Shown here piece after piece: positions 11,087 through 20,105 of a stretch of DNA of 64,000 nt. Origin of the DNA: an uncultured Sphingobacteriales bacterium (GTDB lineage Bacteria; Bacteroidota; Bacteroidia; Chitinophagales; Chitinophagaceae). Each line of letters opens with the position of its first letter. Position 1 is the first letter of the stretch. Below the pieces are notes generated by a model. The model was not told the DNA's origin. It saw nothing but the letters and a program-made list of their open reading frames with translations, and ran no database searches. The DNA is taken from the NCBI GenBank assembly GCA_946479435.1, contig CAMLFX010000002.1:1-64000 (forward strand), written 5' to 3'. Position numbers and translations under genes: made by a program.

Positions 11087-11152
11087 CAAAGAAAGTACTT
11101 TGCAGCTCCCGAACGTATGAGCTATGTCAGCCATAGTTCTGATATTGGTCAT
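11087..11152 (-). promoter_or_regulatory. Tandem Crp-type promoter (leftward, toward 11081)
   Basis: On the minus strand, site 1 is TGACCAATATCA (11151-11140), site 2 is TGACATAGCTCA (11129-11118), 22 bp apart centre to centre, and the -7-like box is TTTCTTTG (11094-11087). The spacing is identical to that of the cbb3 and stress-gene promoters in this window. In the rightward direction the sites are equally good but no box is found. The rest of 10908-11194 shows nothing else that I can support. Confidence 0.65.
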
Positions 11153-11194
11153 GAAAGCAGGCAATCTATTCTATTGATAGTTAATCGTCAAAAT

Positions 11195-11710
11195 TTAATG
11201 TGGCAATCGTTCCCTAAAATAACCATATACCCAGGTTCCAGCAACAGCACTTAATATTGTAACGAGTACCGGAAAAGCACCCGTACCCAACTGTGCAAAC
11301 ATAGGCCCAGGGCAGGCACCAGTCATTGCCCAACCCAACCCAAATAACAAGCCACCATATATCTGCCCCTTGTTAAATTTCTTAGGATGAAACTCAATTG
11401 CTTCTCCGTAAATTGTTCGAAGTTTAAAACGCTTTATCAACCATACGGATACTATACCTACAAGTACGGCGCTACCAATTACCCCATACATATGAAAACT
11501 CTGGAGCCGGAACATTTCCTGTATCCGGAACCAGGATATGATCTCCGCTTTTACGAAAGTGATACCAAATAGCGTACCGACTATGAGATATTTGAGATTG
11601 TGATACCACTTATGTGTTAAATGTGATTCATTTATGCACATTGTATCCAGCGCCCTGACCTCATAATCTGTATCAGTAATCATAACTTCATTAGCGATCT
11701 TTTTTTCCAT
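11195..11710 (-). CDS. YeeE/YedE-type half transporter (DUF6691-like)
   Basis: 171 residues, four or five membrane segments. The signature GLLFGLGWAMTGACPGPMFAQLG holds the conserved Cys of YeeE/YedE proteins, which move thiosulfate or other sulfur species across the inner membrane. It is about half the size of a full YeeE, and the partner half is encoded just upstream (11715-12278), so the pair presumably forms one transporter. Last gene of the sulfide operon running from 14746. Confidence 0.88.
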   Translation of the reverse strand: MEKKIANEVMITDTDYEVRALDTMCINESHLTHKWYHNLKYLIVGTLFGITFVKAEIISWFRIQEMFRLQSFHMYGVIGSAVLVGIVSVWLIKRFKLRTIYGEAIEFHPKKFNKGQIYGGLLFGLGWAMTGACPGPMFAQLGTGAFPVLVTILSAVAGTWVYGYFRERLPH

Positions 11711-11714
11711 ATTG

Positions 11715-12278
11715 CTATAAGCTTAATATTAGAGGTAATAAGAAATTAGCCATTAAAAAACCGCCAATCATAAAACTGATAGTGGCGACAAGTGATGGCC
11801 ATTGAAGATCGGAAAGTCCCATGATCGAGTGCCCTGACGTGCAGCCACCTGCATATCTTGTACCAAAGCCAACGATAAAACCACCGGCGATCATCAGGAT
11901 AGATCCACGCCAGGTAAAAAGGCTGCTGAAGGAGAATAGTTCAACTGGCATAAGACTACTATAGTCAGTAACACCATAACCAACCAGTTCCTGCACCAGC
12001 TGGGGATGTACCGATATAAGGGATGGAGTTAACAGCCAATGCGCTGATATGATAGCACCGATAATAATGCCTAATACAAATAGCAGGTTCCATGCTTCCT
12101 TCTTCCAGTTGTATTTGAAAAAAGGTATGTTAGCAGGAAAACAGGCAGCACAGGCATGTCTCAGATTTGCGGAGATGCCAAAATGTTTATTACCGAGCAA
12201 AAGAAGTATAGGGACAGTAAGACCTATGAGCGGTCCGGCGACGTACCATGGCCAGGGTTGTTTAATGATTTCTAACAT
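11715..12278 (-). CDS. YeeE/YedE-type half transporter
   Basis: 187 residues with five membrane segments and the Cys signature [19 protein letters not shown]. Family: sulfur-compound permease (thiosulfate uptake in YeeE; also found in BigR-type sulfide detoxification operons). A second Cys cluster is ACAACFPAN near residue 43. The gene ends 4 bp before the other half transporter, so the two are translationally close. Role in import or export of sulfur is inferred from neighbours. Confidence 0.88.
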   Translation of the reverse strand: MLEIIKQPWPWYVAGPLIGLTVPILLLLGNKHFGISANLRHACAACFPANIPFFKYNWKKEAWNLLFVLGIIIGAIISAHWLLTPSLISVHPQLVQELVGYGVTDYSSLMPVELFSFSSLFTWRGSILMIAGGFIVGFGTRYAGGCTSGHSIMGLSDLQWPSLVATISFMIGGFLMANFLLPLILSL

Positions 12279-12285
12279 TATTTAT

Positions 12286-12987
12286 TCAGCTTCTTATTTT
12301 ATATCCAAAATTCAAAAAAAGGTTATCTTCTGTTATTCGCTTTTCAGCAATAAGTGGCCACCTGTTGATATGCATATAGCCAAGTTCTATCGTACAGCGA
12401 CGACCAGCATTATACACTGTACTTAAACTTATGCGGTCATGGTCAAACAGGTATGCTTTAGAGCGGGCAGATGTATTTATCAGTATTTCATAAGTTGCGT
12501 GAGTATAAAAGCTTGCAGTAAATACATACTGCAAGCCAACCCTGTTCCTAAAGCGCAGCGATTCGTTGCCAAGAGTAAACATCCTGTACTCCAGCGCTTC
12601 TCTGCTAACCAGCGATAACTTAGCCTTTAGCGGTTGGCGGAAATCTGCTGCCGCTGATATTCTGTATTCCTGCGATGGCGGGCTGTTATAATCAGCCTCA
12701 TTTTCAATAATACGGTAAGCACTATACCAGGCAAAGGGGGAAAGACTAAAAACCCATGTTTTGTCCGGACGATAATGTATCCAGGTACGAAAAGAATATA
12801 ATAGATTTTCCCTAAAAGGATCCATTGAATGTAGTGCATTCTGCCTTCTATCCTGCCCTTCAGCATCAACGCTCCACTGCTTATTAATGTGATAAATAAT
12901 GGTAACCCTTAGCCAGCTGTTCAGGTGTTGTGCCTGGCTGGCGACACTATTGAATAGCAATATTATCGCTACATAATATTTACTCAT
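12286..12987 (-). CDS. DUF2490 outer-membrane beta-barrel protein
   Basis: 233 residues with an N-terminal signal peptide ending near VASQAQ. The rest is a run of amphipathic strands with aromatic ends ([33 protein letters not shown]) and a C-terminal [11 protein letters not shown], as expected of the DUF2490 barrel family in Bacteroidota. A pore or structural role in the outer membrane is inferred. It lies 2 bp after the rhodanese gene and 7 bp before the YeeE gene, so it belongs to the sulfide operon. Confidence 0.85.
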   Translation of the reverse strand: MSKYYVAIILLFNSVASQAQHLNSWLRVTIIYHINKQWSVDAEGQDRRQNALHSMDPFRENLLYSFRTWIHYRPDKTWVFSLSPFAWYSAYRIIENEADYNSPPSQEYRISAAADFRQPLKAKLSLVSREALEYRMFTLGNESLRFRNRVGLQYVFTASFYTHATYEILINTSARSKAYLFDHDRISLSTVYNAGRRCTIELGYMHINRWPLIAEKRITEDNLFLNFGYKIRS

Positions 12988-12989
12988 GA

Positions 12990-13304
12990 CTACTTACCTG
13001 TAATCTTTGCCTGAAAAACCGTCCAAGGGCCACCGTTATATGCTTTAATACCTGCTTTCTCTAATATAGTCACTGCCATACTGCTGCGTGCACCTGAACG
13101 ACAAACTGTGATAACCGATTTCCCCGAAGCTTTTATTGATTGCAGTTTTGTAGTTATGCTGTCCAATGGAATATTGGTTGAATCTTTAAAATGCCCGGCC
13201 TTGTATTCGTCGGCTGTACGAACGTCTAATACCATAGCCCCATCCTGATACAGTTGTTGCAAGTCTGTTTTATTACCTCCGAAAAGATTTTTTATACTTA
13301 TCAT
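12990..13304 (-). CDS. Single-domain rhodanese
   Basis: 104 residues, one complete rhodanese domain. The active-site loop CRSGARSS near residue 69 carries the Cys that takes up sulfane sulfur, and DVRTADEYKAGHFKDSTNIP is the usual first half. It probably passes persulfide sulfur to or from the MBL-rhodanese protein encoded 26 bp upstream. Cytoplasmic; no signal peptide. Confidence 0.93.
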   Translation of the reverse strand: MISIKNLFGGNKTDLQQLYQDGAMVLDVRTADEYKAGHFKDSTNIPLDSITTKLQSIKASGKSVITVCRSGARSSMAVTILEKAGIKAYNGGPWTVFQAKITGK

Positions 13305-13330
13305 TTTTTATGTTTTTTTGTTATATTTTT

Positions 13331-14746
13331 TTATAAAAGTGTTGTAGGACAAACATATTCCGTAAGTGGGAATAATCCTGTTTCTTTAATCGCTTTAAAA
13401 CCCCCTTGTATGTCTACCAGGTTATCAAAGCCCCTTGCTTTTAATATTGATGCGAAAATCATTGACCGATAACCGCTTGCGCAATGCAAATAGTAAGTTT
13501 GCTTCTTGTCCATGGATATTATTTGGTCATTTACGGTATCCAAGGGTGCATTTATAACGTCCACCACATGTTCACTTAGATATTCGGATTGCTTTCTGAC
13601 GTCGATGATATTCACTTTCCCTTTTTGGTACAATTGGTTTAACTCCCTTGCGTTTATGGACTTGATAGTATCTATCTCTTTGCCCGCTGCCTGCCATGCC
13701 GCAAAACCTCCTTCGAGATAACCAATGCTATAATCATAACCTACTCTCGACAGTCTGGTTACTACTTCCTCTTCCCGACCAGGTTCGGCGATGATAAGGA
13801 TCTGTTGTTTTATATCCGGAATAAGTGAGCCCACCCATGGGGCGAAGTTCCCATCGATTCCGATATTAATTGAATTAGGTACAAATCCTTTAGCAAATGT
13901 CTGCGGATCGCGCGTATCCAATAAAAGGGCACCGGTTTCATTGGCAGCTGCTTCAAAAGCAAGCGGAGACAATGCTTGCAATCCTCTTTCCAGAACGATG
14001 TCAATGCTGTCGTAGCCCTGCTTATTCATCATCACATTCAGCGGAAAGTATGCTGGTGGCGGCATTAGTCCCGCAATAACTGTTTTTATAAATTCTTCTT
14101 TGCCCATATCGGACCGCAGTGCATAGTTTGTTGCTTTCTGATGCCCGAGCGTATCCGTGGTTTCCTTACTCATATTTTTTCCACAAGCACTTCCGGCACC
14201 ATGTGCAGGATAAACTATTACATCGTCAGGCAACGTCATGATTTTAGTTCTAAGAGAATCGAAAAGTGTGCCTGCCAAATCTTCTTTCGTTATGGTTCCT
14301 GCTTTCTGAGCTAGGTCAGGTCGTCCCACATCTCCAATGAATAAAGTATCACCCGAGAACAAGGCTACAGGCTTTTTGTACTCATTAAGGAGCAAATAGG
14401 ATGTGCTTTCCATAGTGTGCCCCGGAGTATGCAATACCCGGATAACTATATTACCAAGTGCGAACTCCTGCCCGTCCATTGCAATAAGTGCGGCAAAGCC
14501 CGGTTGCGCATTTGGCCCATAGACGATTGGAGCACCTGTTTTCTCAGCCAGATCAATATGACCTGAGACAAAGTCCGCATGGAAGTGTGTTTCAAATACA
14601 TAACGGATAGTAGCGTTATCTTTCAAAGCTTTGTCTATATAAGGCTGTACTTCACGCAGTGGATCTATTATGGCAGCCTCGCCGTTGCTTTCAATATAGT
14701 AGGCTCCTTGAGCAAGGCAACCCGTATAGATTTGTTCAATTTTCAT
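13331..14746 (-). CDS. Metallo-beta-lactamase-fold persulfide dioxygenase with two rhodanese domains
   Basis: 471 residues. Residues 1-230 are an ETHE1/Blh-type MBL domain with THFHADFVSGH (H54, H56, D58 plus the second-shell His), which binds one Fe and oxidises glutathione- or other persulfides to sulfite. Two rhodanese domains follow: the first lacks its Cys (IIAEPGREEEV), the second keeps it (CASGYRS near residue 430). The start at 14746 is preferred over 14782 because homology begins at MKIEQIYTGCLAQGAYYI. Heads the operon PDO-rhodanese-DUF2490-YeeE-YeeE and has a second, partial paralogue at 63054-64000. Confidence 0.93.
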   Translation of the reverse strand: MKIEQIYTGCLAQGAYYIESNGEAAIIDPLREVQPYIDKALKDNATIRYVFETHFHADFVSGHIDLAEKTGAPIVYGPNAQPGFAALIAMDGQEFALGNIVIRVLHTPGHTMESTSYLLLNEYKKPVALFSGDTLFIGDVGRPDLAQKAGTITKEDLAGTLFDSLRTKIMTLPDDVIVYPAHGAGSACGKNMSKETTDTLGHQKATNYALRSDMGKEEFIKTVIAGLMPPPAYFPLNVMMNKQGYDSIDIVLERGLQALSPLAFEAAANETGALLLDTRDPQTFAKGFVPNSINIGIDGNFAPWVGSLIPDIKQQILIIAEPGREEEVVTRLSRVGYDYSIGYLEGGFAAWQAAGKEIDTIKSINARELNQLYQKGKVNIIDVRKQSEYLSEHVVDVINAPLDTVNDQIISMDKKQTYYLHCASGYRSMIFASILKARGFDNLVDIQGGFKAIKETGLFPLTEYVCPTTLL

Positions 14747-14765
14747 TGTTAGTATTTTTATACAG

Positions 14766-14809
14766 CAAAGTTGAGATATCAAAACAGCGTTTTCAGTGAC
14801 CTAGGTCAC
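14766..14809 (-). promoter_or_regulatory. Promoter of the persulfide dioxygenase operon with one Crp-type site
   Basis: A perfect palindrome TGACCTAGGTCA at 14797-14808 (with flanks TGTGA-N6-TCAC on the minus strand) lies with its first base 35 bp before CAACTTTG (14773-14766), a -7-like box. This equals the position of site 2 in the tandem promoters, near -41. Only one site is present. The neighbouring Crp/Fnr gene at 15654 is the obvious candidate regulator. Confidence 0.65.
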
Positions 14810-14814
14810 AGTCA

Positions 14815-15609
14815 CTATTTTAAAAAGGTTTCTTTTATTAGAATATAGACTCCCATGATCAAGACAAACCATCCAAATACTTTTTTTAATTTGTAGCCGG
14901 GTATTTTTTTACCTAATTGGCTACCTACAATAATACCTGCTATTGCAATGGCTGTGATTAGAAGGAGGAAATGCCAATCCATGAACTGATTCCCGATATC
15001 ACCTGTAAATCCGATCAGCGAGTTGAGTGCGATAATGAAGAGTGAAGTACCAACTGCTTTTTTCATTGGCAATTGTAATAGTAATACCAATGCAGGTATC
15101 AATAAGAAACCGCCGCCTGCACCCAATAGGCCTGTTACGAGCCCAATACTAACACCATACAATAATAAGCGAGGTAAAACACGCTTACCAACTGAGGGCA
15201 CTACAGTCTCTGTACTTCCTCCGCGAATCATGGATATTGCTGCTAACACCATGAGTGCCGCAAACATAACCATTGTAGCTAATGAACGGGTAATTAATAT
15301 ACTACCGATAGAAAATAACACATCAGGAATAAAAGGTATCAGGAACTTACGTGTGAGAAAAACTGTAGTGATGGAGGACACCCCAAATAGCAGTGCTGTT
15401 TTTATATCTACGTATCCTTTCTGGTAGTTATTAAAAGCACCTACCAGGCTAGTACTTCCCACAATGAATAAAGAGTATGAAGTAGCTGTTGTCGCATCGA
15501 GTTGGAAAAGATATACAAGAACAGGCACAGTAAGTATAGAGCCACCCCCGCCAATTAGCCCCAGTGAAATACCTATGCCTATGGCTGCTATATAACCGAT
15601 TATTTCCAT
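14815..15609 (-). CDS. TauE/SafE family sulfite/sulfur exporter
   Basis: 264 residues, about eight membrane segments in two repeats (GISLGLIGGGGSILTVPVLV at the start and GLVTGLLGAGGGFLLIPALV in the middle), the hallmark of TauE/SafE. In this context it most likely exports sulfite made by the persulfide dioxygenase encoded next. The start at 15609 (MEIIGYIAAIG) is favoured over the GTG at 15657 since it is 4 nt after the -7 box and begins at the first helix. Confidence 0.9.
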   Translation of the reverse strand: MEIIGYIAAIGIGISLGLIGGGGSILTVPVLVYLFQLDATTATSYSLFIVGSTSLVGAFNNYQKGYVDIKTALLFGVSSITTVFLTRKFLIPFIPDVLFSIGSILITRSLATMVMFAALMVLAAISMIRGGSTETVVPSVGKRVLPRLLLYGVSIGLVTGLLGAGGGFLLIPALVLLLQLPMKKAVGTSLFIIALNSLIGFTGDIGNQFMDWHFLLLITAIAIAGIIVGSQLGKKIPGYKLKKVFGWFVLIMGVYILIKETFLK

Positions 15610-15613
15610 AAAG

Positions 15614-15657
15614 CAAAAATGCTGGTAACTATTGTGAAGTTGTGTGACTATTATCAC
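15614..15657 (-). promoter_or_regulatory. TauE promoter with one Crp-type site overlapping the crp stop codon
   Basis: On the minus strand TGATAATAGTCA (15656-15645), inside TGTGATAATAGTCACA, a full CRP-like palindrome, precedes CATTTTTG (15621-15614) by the -41 spacing. The first TGA of the site is the stop codon of the Crp/Fnr gene. The ATG of TauE is 4 nt after the box, so the mRNA is probably leaderless. Confidence 0.65.
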
Positions 15658-16298
15658 ATTTTGTCGAGATCTATGATCTCGATCTGCTGCCGATTCATTT
15701 TAATCATGCCTTTGTCCGCCATTTTCTTCATCAACCTGGATATTACTTCACGCGAGGAATTTAGCTCGCTTGCAATCTCGGCGTGCGTAAAAGGGATCAG
15801 ATTTGTTTTTAGCGTATGCTGATGTTTCTTTAAATAGGAAACCAAGCGCTCGTCCATATTACGAAAGGCAATGTGATCGATAGTGGTAAGCAATTCTTCA
15901 AACCGCATGCGATAAGTGCCAAGTACATATTGATACCATGTTTTGTAGTGGGTCATCCACTGATCCATCTTATCTAGCGATACGGATATAACTTCTGTAT
16001 CCCCAACAGCTTTAGCAGTAAGCTCACTGGTATCTTGTCTGGAGGCACATATCATAGATAATGCACAGGCCTGTCCAGGCTCTATATAATACATAAAAAA
16101 CTCATTGCCCTCTTCGTCGGTACGGTATACTTTAATCAAACCACTGATGATAATCATCGTTGCCCTGATATACTGACCTGTCTTCATTAGCAGATCTCCG
16201 TCCTTAAAATGACGCAGGTTACAGCTAAGCGTCATCTCTAATATTAGTTCCTTTTCAAAAGAAGGAAAAAGGCGGGTTAATTCTGTTTCTGAGAGCAT
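15654..16298 (-). CDS. Crp/Fnr-family transcription regulator
   Basis: 214 residues: cyclic-nucleotide-binding-like beta barrel (about 20-130), dimer helix, and C-terminal winged helix (ASELNSSREVISRLMKKM, with the R-E-x-x-x-R reading motif that recognises TGA half-sites). The effector pocket does not keep a clear cAMP cassette; instead ACALSMICASRQ carries C78 and C84 six apart, a Cys pair often seen in Bacteroidota members. With sulfide genes directly downstream, a persulfide or redox signal is a reasonable guess. Single TGTGA-N6-TCAC sites sit before TauE and the dioxygenase operon. Confidence 0.9.
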   Translation of the reverse strand: MLSETELTRLFPSFEKELILEMTLSCNLRHFKDGDLLMKTGQYIRATMIIISGLIKVYRTDEEGNEFFMYYIEPGQACALSMICASRQDTSELTAKAVGDTEVISVSLDKMDQWMTHYKTWYQYVLGTYRMRFEELLTTIDHIAFRNMDERLVSYLKKHQHTLKTNLIPFTHAEIASELNSSREVISRLMKKMADKGMIKMNRQQIEIIDLDKM

Positions 16299-16351
16299 CT
16301 ACGAAATAACTGAAATTATCATAACGATTTACTACCTATCACCTGAGTATC

Positions 16352-17536
16352 TTAAGATTTGTATCGTAGATTAAGGTTATTATTAAGAAATACAAAATAA
16401 AGAGCAACGATTATTGTGGCAATTGCCGTTACAAAAAAGGTAATAGCAGAACCAAAGTGGAACCACAGTAAACCTGCTACACTACTGGCAAGCATAGTAC
16501 AAATACTTTGAAAACTCGTAAATGTTCCAATAGCTGTAGCTGTATCTTTTTTATTAATAACATTACTTACCCATGCTTTAGCTATTCCTTCGGTAGCTCC
16601 AGCGTATATCCCATATAAAAAGAACAGGATAAGAAATACATACAAATGTGTGGCAACAGCCATTCCCAGATATACTGCTGCAAATATAAACAACCCAAAT
16701 ATGAGTACTTTTTTCAATCCTAAACGGTCAGCTAAAACCCCTAACGGATAAGAAACAACAGCATAAACTAGATTATAGAAAATATAAATGCCAACAATTA
16801 CCGTATCACTATACCCTGCATCTTTAATTTTCAGTAATAAGAAAATGTCTGAACTATTAAACAGTGTAAATATGAGTAACCCTATCGTAATTCTGCGATA
16901 CAAAACGGGGCTTATTTTCCAATATTTCAAGAAATCCAGAAAATAGGTTTTTATTCTTTTGCCTTTGGGTGGCGGATTTTTCTCTTTCAATAAGTATGTG
17001 AATGCAATAGCAATAATTCCGGGCAGGAATGCCAATAAAAATAATAATTTATATTGCCTGGGATGAAAGTAAAGAAATATCAATGCTATCAATGGGCCTG
17101 CAACAGCTCCTAATGTGTCCATAGCACGATGAAAGCCAAATACCGTTCCCTTTGTTTCAGAAGTAGCTTCATCAGATAACATTGCATCTCTTGCTCCAGT
17201 TCTAATTCCCTTGCCTAAGCGGTCTGTTGTTCTCACAGCAAAAATCCACAATGGGAATCTAAAAAATGACATCATTGGCTTAGAAATAGCACTTAGAAAA
17301 TAACCCAAACGAACAAAAGGTAATCTTTGGCCGAGATTATCGGATAAGTTTCCAAAATACCCTTTGCTAAAACCTGCAACAGCTTCTGCGAAACCTTCTA
17401 AAATTCCGATGATAACAATAGAAAATCCAATGCTTTTTAGATAAATAGGCATTACAGGATATAGCATTTCGCTTGCGACATCCGTAAATAAACTCACCAA
17501 TGATAAAACCCAAATAGTTCTAGTAATGATTCTCAT
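16352..17536 (-). CDS. Major facilitator superfamily transporter
   Basis: 394 residues with 12 membrane segments. MFS loop motif A-like regions are present (GYFGNLSDNLGQRLPFVRLG; LGVLADRLGLKKVL). The DRLGKGIRTGARDAMLSDE segment is typical of a widespread MFS branch annotated as drug or unknown-substrate transporters. The ATG at 17536 is chosen over 17551 because a TATATTTG box (17556-17549) covers the latter. Substrate unknown. It follows the mla operon but has its own promoter. Confidence 0.87.
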   Translation of the reverse strand: MRIITRTIWVLSLVSLFTDVASEMLYPVMPIYLKSIGFSIVIIGILEGFAEAVAGFSKGYFGNLSDNLGQRLPFVRLGYFLSAISKPMMSFFRFPLWIFAVRTTDRLGKGIRTGARDAMLSDEATSETKGTVFGFHRAMDTLGAVAGPLIALIFLYFHPRQYKLLFLLAFLPGIIAIAFTYLLKEKNPPPKGKRIKTYFLDFLKYWKISPVLYRRITIGLLIFTLFNSSDIFLLLKIKDAGYSDTVIVGIYIFYNLVYAVVSYPLGVLADRLGLKKVLIFGLFIFAAVYLGMAVATHLYVFLILFFLYGIYAGATEGIAKAWVSNVINKKDTATAIGTFTSFQSICTMLASSVAGLLWFHFGSAITFFVTAIATIIVALYFVFLNNNLNLRYKS

Positions 17537-17548
17537 TTTATGAAAGTA

Positions 17549-17584
17549 CAAATATAGGCATCAACCTCCCTTGGGGTTGGTGAT
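17549..17584 (-). promoter_or_regulatory. mla terminator-like hairpin and MFS promoter
   Basis: Just after the MlaD stop on the minus strand, ATCACCAACC (17584-17575) pairs with GGTTGAT (17566-17560), a G/C-rich hairpin. TATATTTG at 17556-17549 follows, a perfect -7 element 12 bp before the MFS ATG. No Crp-type sites are found at the regulon spacing. Confidence 0.5.
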
Positions 17585-17586
17585 TG

Positions 17587-18534
17587 TTATTTTGTAGATC
17601 GCTTTTCGTCCAGTGCTTTTTGTGCTTCAATTATTATTTCTTTTAACTCCTTTTCATCCAGATCAGCATTCAAATTGTTTATAGCCGATGAATCTGAGGT
17701 ATTAATTTTATTGGCCTCATCGCGTGCCTTACGTTTGAAATAGCCACGAAGAAAATAATTACCCTGAAGCGCTTTCATATTTTCGCTGAAACCATCTGCT
17801 GCTTCCTGTATAGTTAGCATAGATGCATTTGCCGTACGGACAGTTGTCTCAAGACCATTGGAAAGTGAATCCGTATAAATAAGGCTGCCTAATGAGCCGT
17901 TACCAGATCGTATCTGTGCAGCTATACCTGCTAGCGAACCTGTAATATTCTGCGCATTTTTTGCTGTTCCTTCAAGGCTCTTTGAAAGGTCATCGGTATA
18001 CAACAGTTTACTAATTGTACCATTGCCTTCTCTTATGGCTATTGCCATACCGGCTAGTTCACGGGTTATAATCTCAGCGTTATCAGCAACATTGGTGAAT
18101 TTAGATATTACTTTATCAAAATCAATCGGATTGACAGTCATAATACGTGATCCATCCTTTAATAATCGCACTTCGTTAGATGAGCCAGGGCTGATGGTAA
18201 TTAGTTTATCGCCCATTAATCCATCAGATCCTATAGTAGCTAAAGCATCGGCTTTAATAAATGGCCTTACCTGCCCTTTCATACGCATATCCACCATTAT
18301 AGTAGTGTCCGACACGATTCTTATATCTTCTACCGTACCTACGTTTATGCCTGCAAAACGGATGTTGTTACCAACATCCAGACCGCCAACATTATTGAAA
18401 GACCCCTTGATTATAAAGGTATCACCAAACATATTCTTTTTACTGCCGATAAGAAAAATACCTGCAACAAAAAGCAATATGCCAACCACAGTAAATATCC
18501 CGATCTTAATTTTTTGTCCAACCGATGTTTTCAT
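17587..18534 (-). CDS. mlaD: MlaD/MCE-family lipid-binding protein
   Basis: 315 residues. One N-terminal membrane anchor (KIGIFTVVGILLFVAGIFLI), then an MCE domain (FNNVGGLDVGNNIRFAGINVGTVEDI), then a long helical region with two repeats of ITxxLAGxAxxIRxGNGxxxxLxYTDxLS. As the periplasmic subunit of an Mla-type ABC system it shuttles phospholipids between membranes. It is third in the operon permease-ATPase-MlaD. The repeated helical tail may form a needle-like tube, as in long MCE proteins. Confidence 0.9.
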   Translation of the reverse strand: MKTSVGQKIKIGIFTVVGILLFVAGIFLIGSKKNMFGDTFIIKGSFNNVGGLDVGNNIRFAGINVGTVEDIRIVSDTTIMVDMRMKGQVRPFIKADALATIGSDGLMGDKLITISPGSSNEVRLLKDGSRIMTVNPIDFDKVISKFTNVADNAEIITRELAGMAIAIREGNGTISKLLYTDDLSKSLEGTAKNAQNITGSLAGIAAQIRSGNGSLGSLIYTDSLSNGLETTVRTANASMLTIQEAADGFSENMKALQGNYFLRGYFKRKARDEANKINTSDSSAINNLNADLDEKELKEIIIEAQKALDEKRSTK

Positions 18535-18540
18535 GATAAT

Positions 18541-19323
18541 CTATTTAAAGAAAGAACGAACCAGTTCATCCGGTCCGTTTTCCAATTGTTCATAATTTCC
18601 TTCCGCAATAAATTTCCCTTCGTTCAATACAAGCACTCTGTCAGCAGTTATCTTTGCACAAGCCATATCGTGCGTTATAATTACCGATGATGTCTGGAAC
18701 TTTTCCTGCATCTCCAGCATGAGCTTACTGATCTCGCGCGATGTGATGGGATCAAGACCTGTAGTCGGCTCATCGTAGAGCATTATTTCAGGTTTTAATA
18801 TCAGCGTACGGGCAAGCCCTACTCTTTTACGCATACCGCCAGAAAGGCTGGAAGGCATTTTGTCAATTGCATCCAGCAAACCTACACCTTCAAGTACTTC
18901 TTCTATCCGCTGGCGTATTTCCTCCTTGTCTTTCAGTTTCAATACACGTGTTAATGGAAATTCAAGATTTTGCTCCACTGTCATCGAATCATAAAGCGCA
19001 CCGCTTTGAAAGAGAAACCCTATTTTAATACGTAAGGCTTTCAATTCTTCTTCTGAAAGATCTTTCACTTCCCTACCAAATATGTTGAGGCTACCTGAGT
19101 CTTGCACCAATAAGCCCACCATACATTTTATCGATACGGACTTGCCAGACCCTGATTTACCTAATACAACAAGGTTTTCTCCTTTAAACAGATCCATATT
19201 CAGATCTGACAAAACTTCTTTGGTACCAAACGACTTTTTTAAATTGCGAATAGTAACTACGGTTTCAGCTCGACCACTTTCATGGGCAAGACCTTGTTTA
19301 TTTAATATGGTCTCATCTGTCAT
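18541..19323 (-). CDS. mlaF: Mla-type ABC transporter ATP-binding protein
   Basis: 260 residues, one complete ATPase domain: Walker A GKSGSGKS near residue 57, signature LSGGMRKRVGLARTL, Walker B IMLYDEPTTGLDP and the switch His in ITHD. The MRKRVG form of the signature is the MlaF type. It powers lipid transport with the permease encoded 5 bp upstream and MlaD 6 bp downstream. Cytoplasmic face of the inner membrane. Confidence 0.94.
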   Translation of the reverse strand: MTDETILNKQGLAHESGRAETVVTIRNLKKSFGTKEVLSDLNMDLFKGENLVVLGKSGSGKSVSIKCMVGLLVQDSGSLNIFGREVKDLSEEELKALRIKIGFLFQSGALYDSMTVEQNLEFPLTRVLKLKDKEEIRQRIEEVLEGVGLLDAIDKMPSSLSGGMRKRVGLARTLILKPEIMLYDEPTTGLDPITSREISKLMLEMQEKFQTSSVIITHDMACAKITADRVLVLNEGKFIAEGNYEQLENGPDELVRSFFK

Positions 19324-19328
19324 GTAGA

Positions 19329-20105
19329 TTAATTATAGGCGAATACTGAGGTTAATTGAACTGCTATTGCATCAAGTAAAATAATCCAAAGCGAAGCTGA
19401 AACGACAGCAGAATTAGCTGCTATACCTACACTTTCAGTACCTCTATCAGAATTATAACCTTTATAACAACCGACAAAGCCTATAGCAAAACCAAAAAAT
19501 ATTGTTTTAATAACTGCAGGTATAATATCTGCAAAACCAAGCGATGAGAATGCCTTATTAAAATAGAGCTTGATGTTTACTACATTATTGATGTTGGAGG
19601 CGGCAAACCCACCTATCAGGGCAAGAGCATCTGCCATTAAAGTAAGCAGCGGGATCATAATAATACAGGCAAGTATCCGGGTAACCACGAGGTATTGTAT
19701 AGGGTTAGCGCCGGAAACCTCCATAGCATCAATCTGCTCACTCACTTTCATGCTACCCAATTCAGCACCTATACTGGATGATATTTTACCTGCACATATC
19801 AATGCAATAATGACAGGGCCAATTTCACGTATAATTGAAATAGCTACCATACTTGGCACAAAGCTCTCCGCACCAAATTCCTTCAGCGTTGGTTCTGATT
19901 GAAGCGTTAAGACAAAACCGAGAATAAAACCTGTAATAGCTACAAGTGAAATGGATTTATATCCAATAATAAAAGACTGGCGTATGAATTCATTCCACTC
20001 AAACCCGCTACGAAATATATTACGGGCAAAACCACCCATAAAAACAATTTGGTCGCCCGCAGCAATAAAACTGTTGGCCCATTTACCTGGTGCTGATCTA
20101 CTCAT
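19329..20105 (-). CDS. mlaE: Mla-type ABC transporter permease
   Basis: 258 residues with five membrane segments and the MlaE family motifs SVALVAITGFILGFVL-like, EIGPVIIALICAGKISSSIGAELGSM (split here as EIGPVIIALICAGK and SSIGAELGSMKVSEQIDAM). First gene of a three-gene lipid transport operon. The ATG at 20105 (MSRSAPGKWANSF) fits family length; the longer frame from 20189 adds an unlikely tail. Upstream 20190-20347 has no tandem Crp-type sites and no clear TAnnTTTG box. Confidence 0.92.
   Translation of the reverse strand: MSRSAPGKWANSFIAAGDQIVFMGGFARNIFRSGFEWNEFIRQSFIIGYKSISLVAITGFILGFVLTLQSEPTLKEFGAESFVPSMVAISIIREIGPVIIALICAGKISSSIGAELGSMKVSEQIDAMEVSGANPIQYLVVTRILACIIMIPLLTLMADALALIGGFAASNINNVVNIKLYFNKAFSSLGFADIIPAVIKTIFFGFAIGFVGCYKGYNSDRGTESVGIAANSAVVSASLWIILLDAIAVQLTSVFAYN

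Noticed and set aside
16299..16351. Possible Crp-type site before the Crp/Fnr gene
   Set aside because: TGATAATTTCA has a 5-bp spacer and the other candidate lacks the right half-site.
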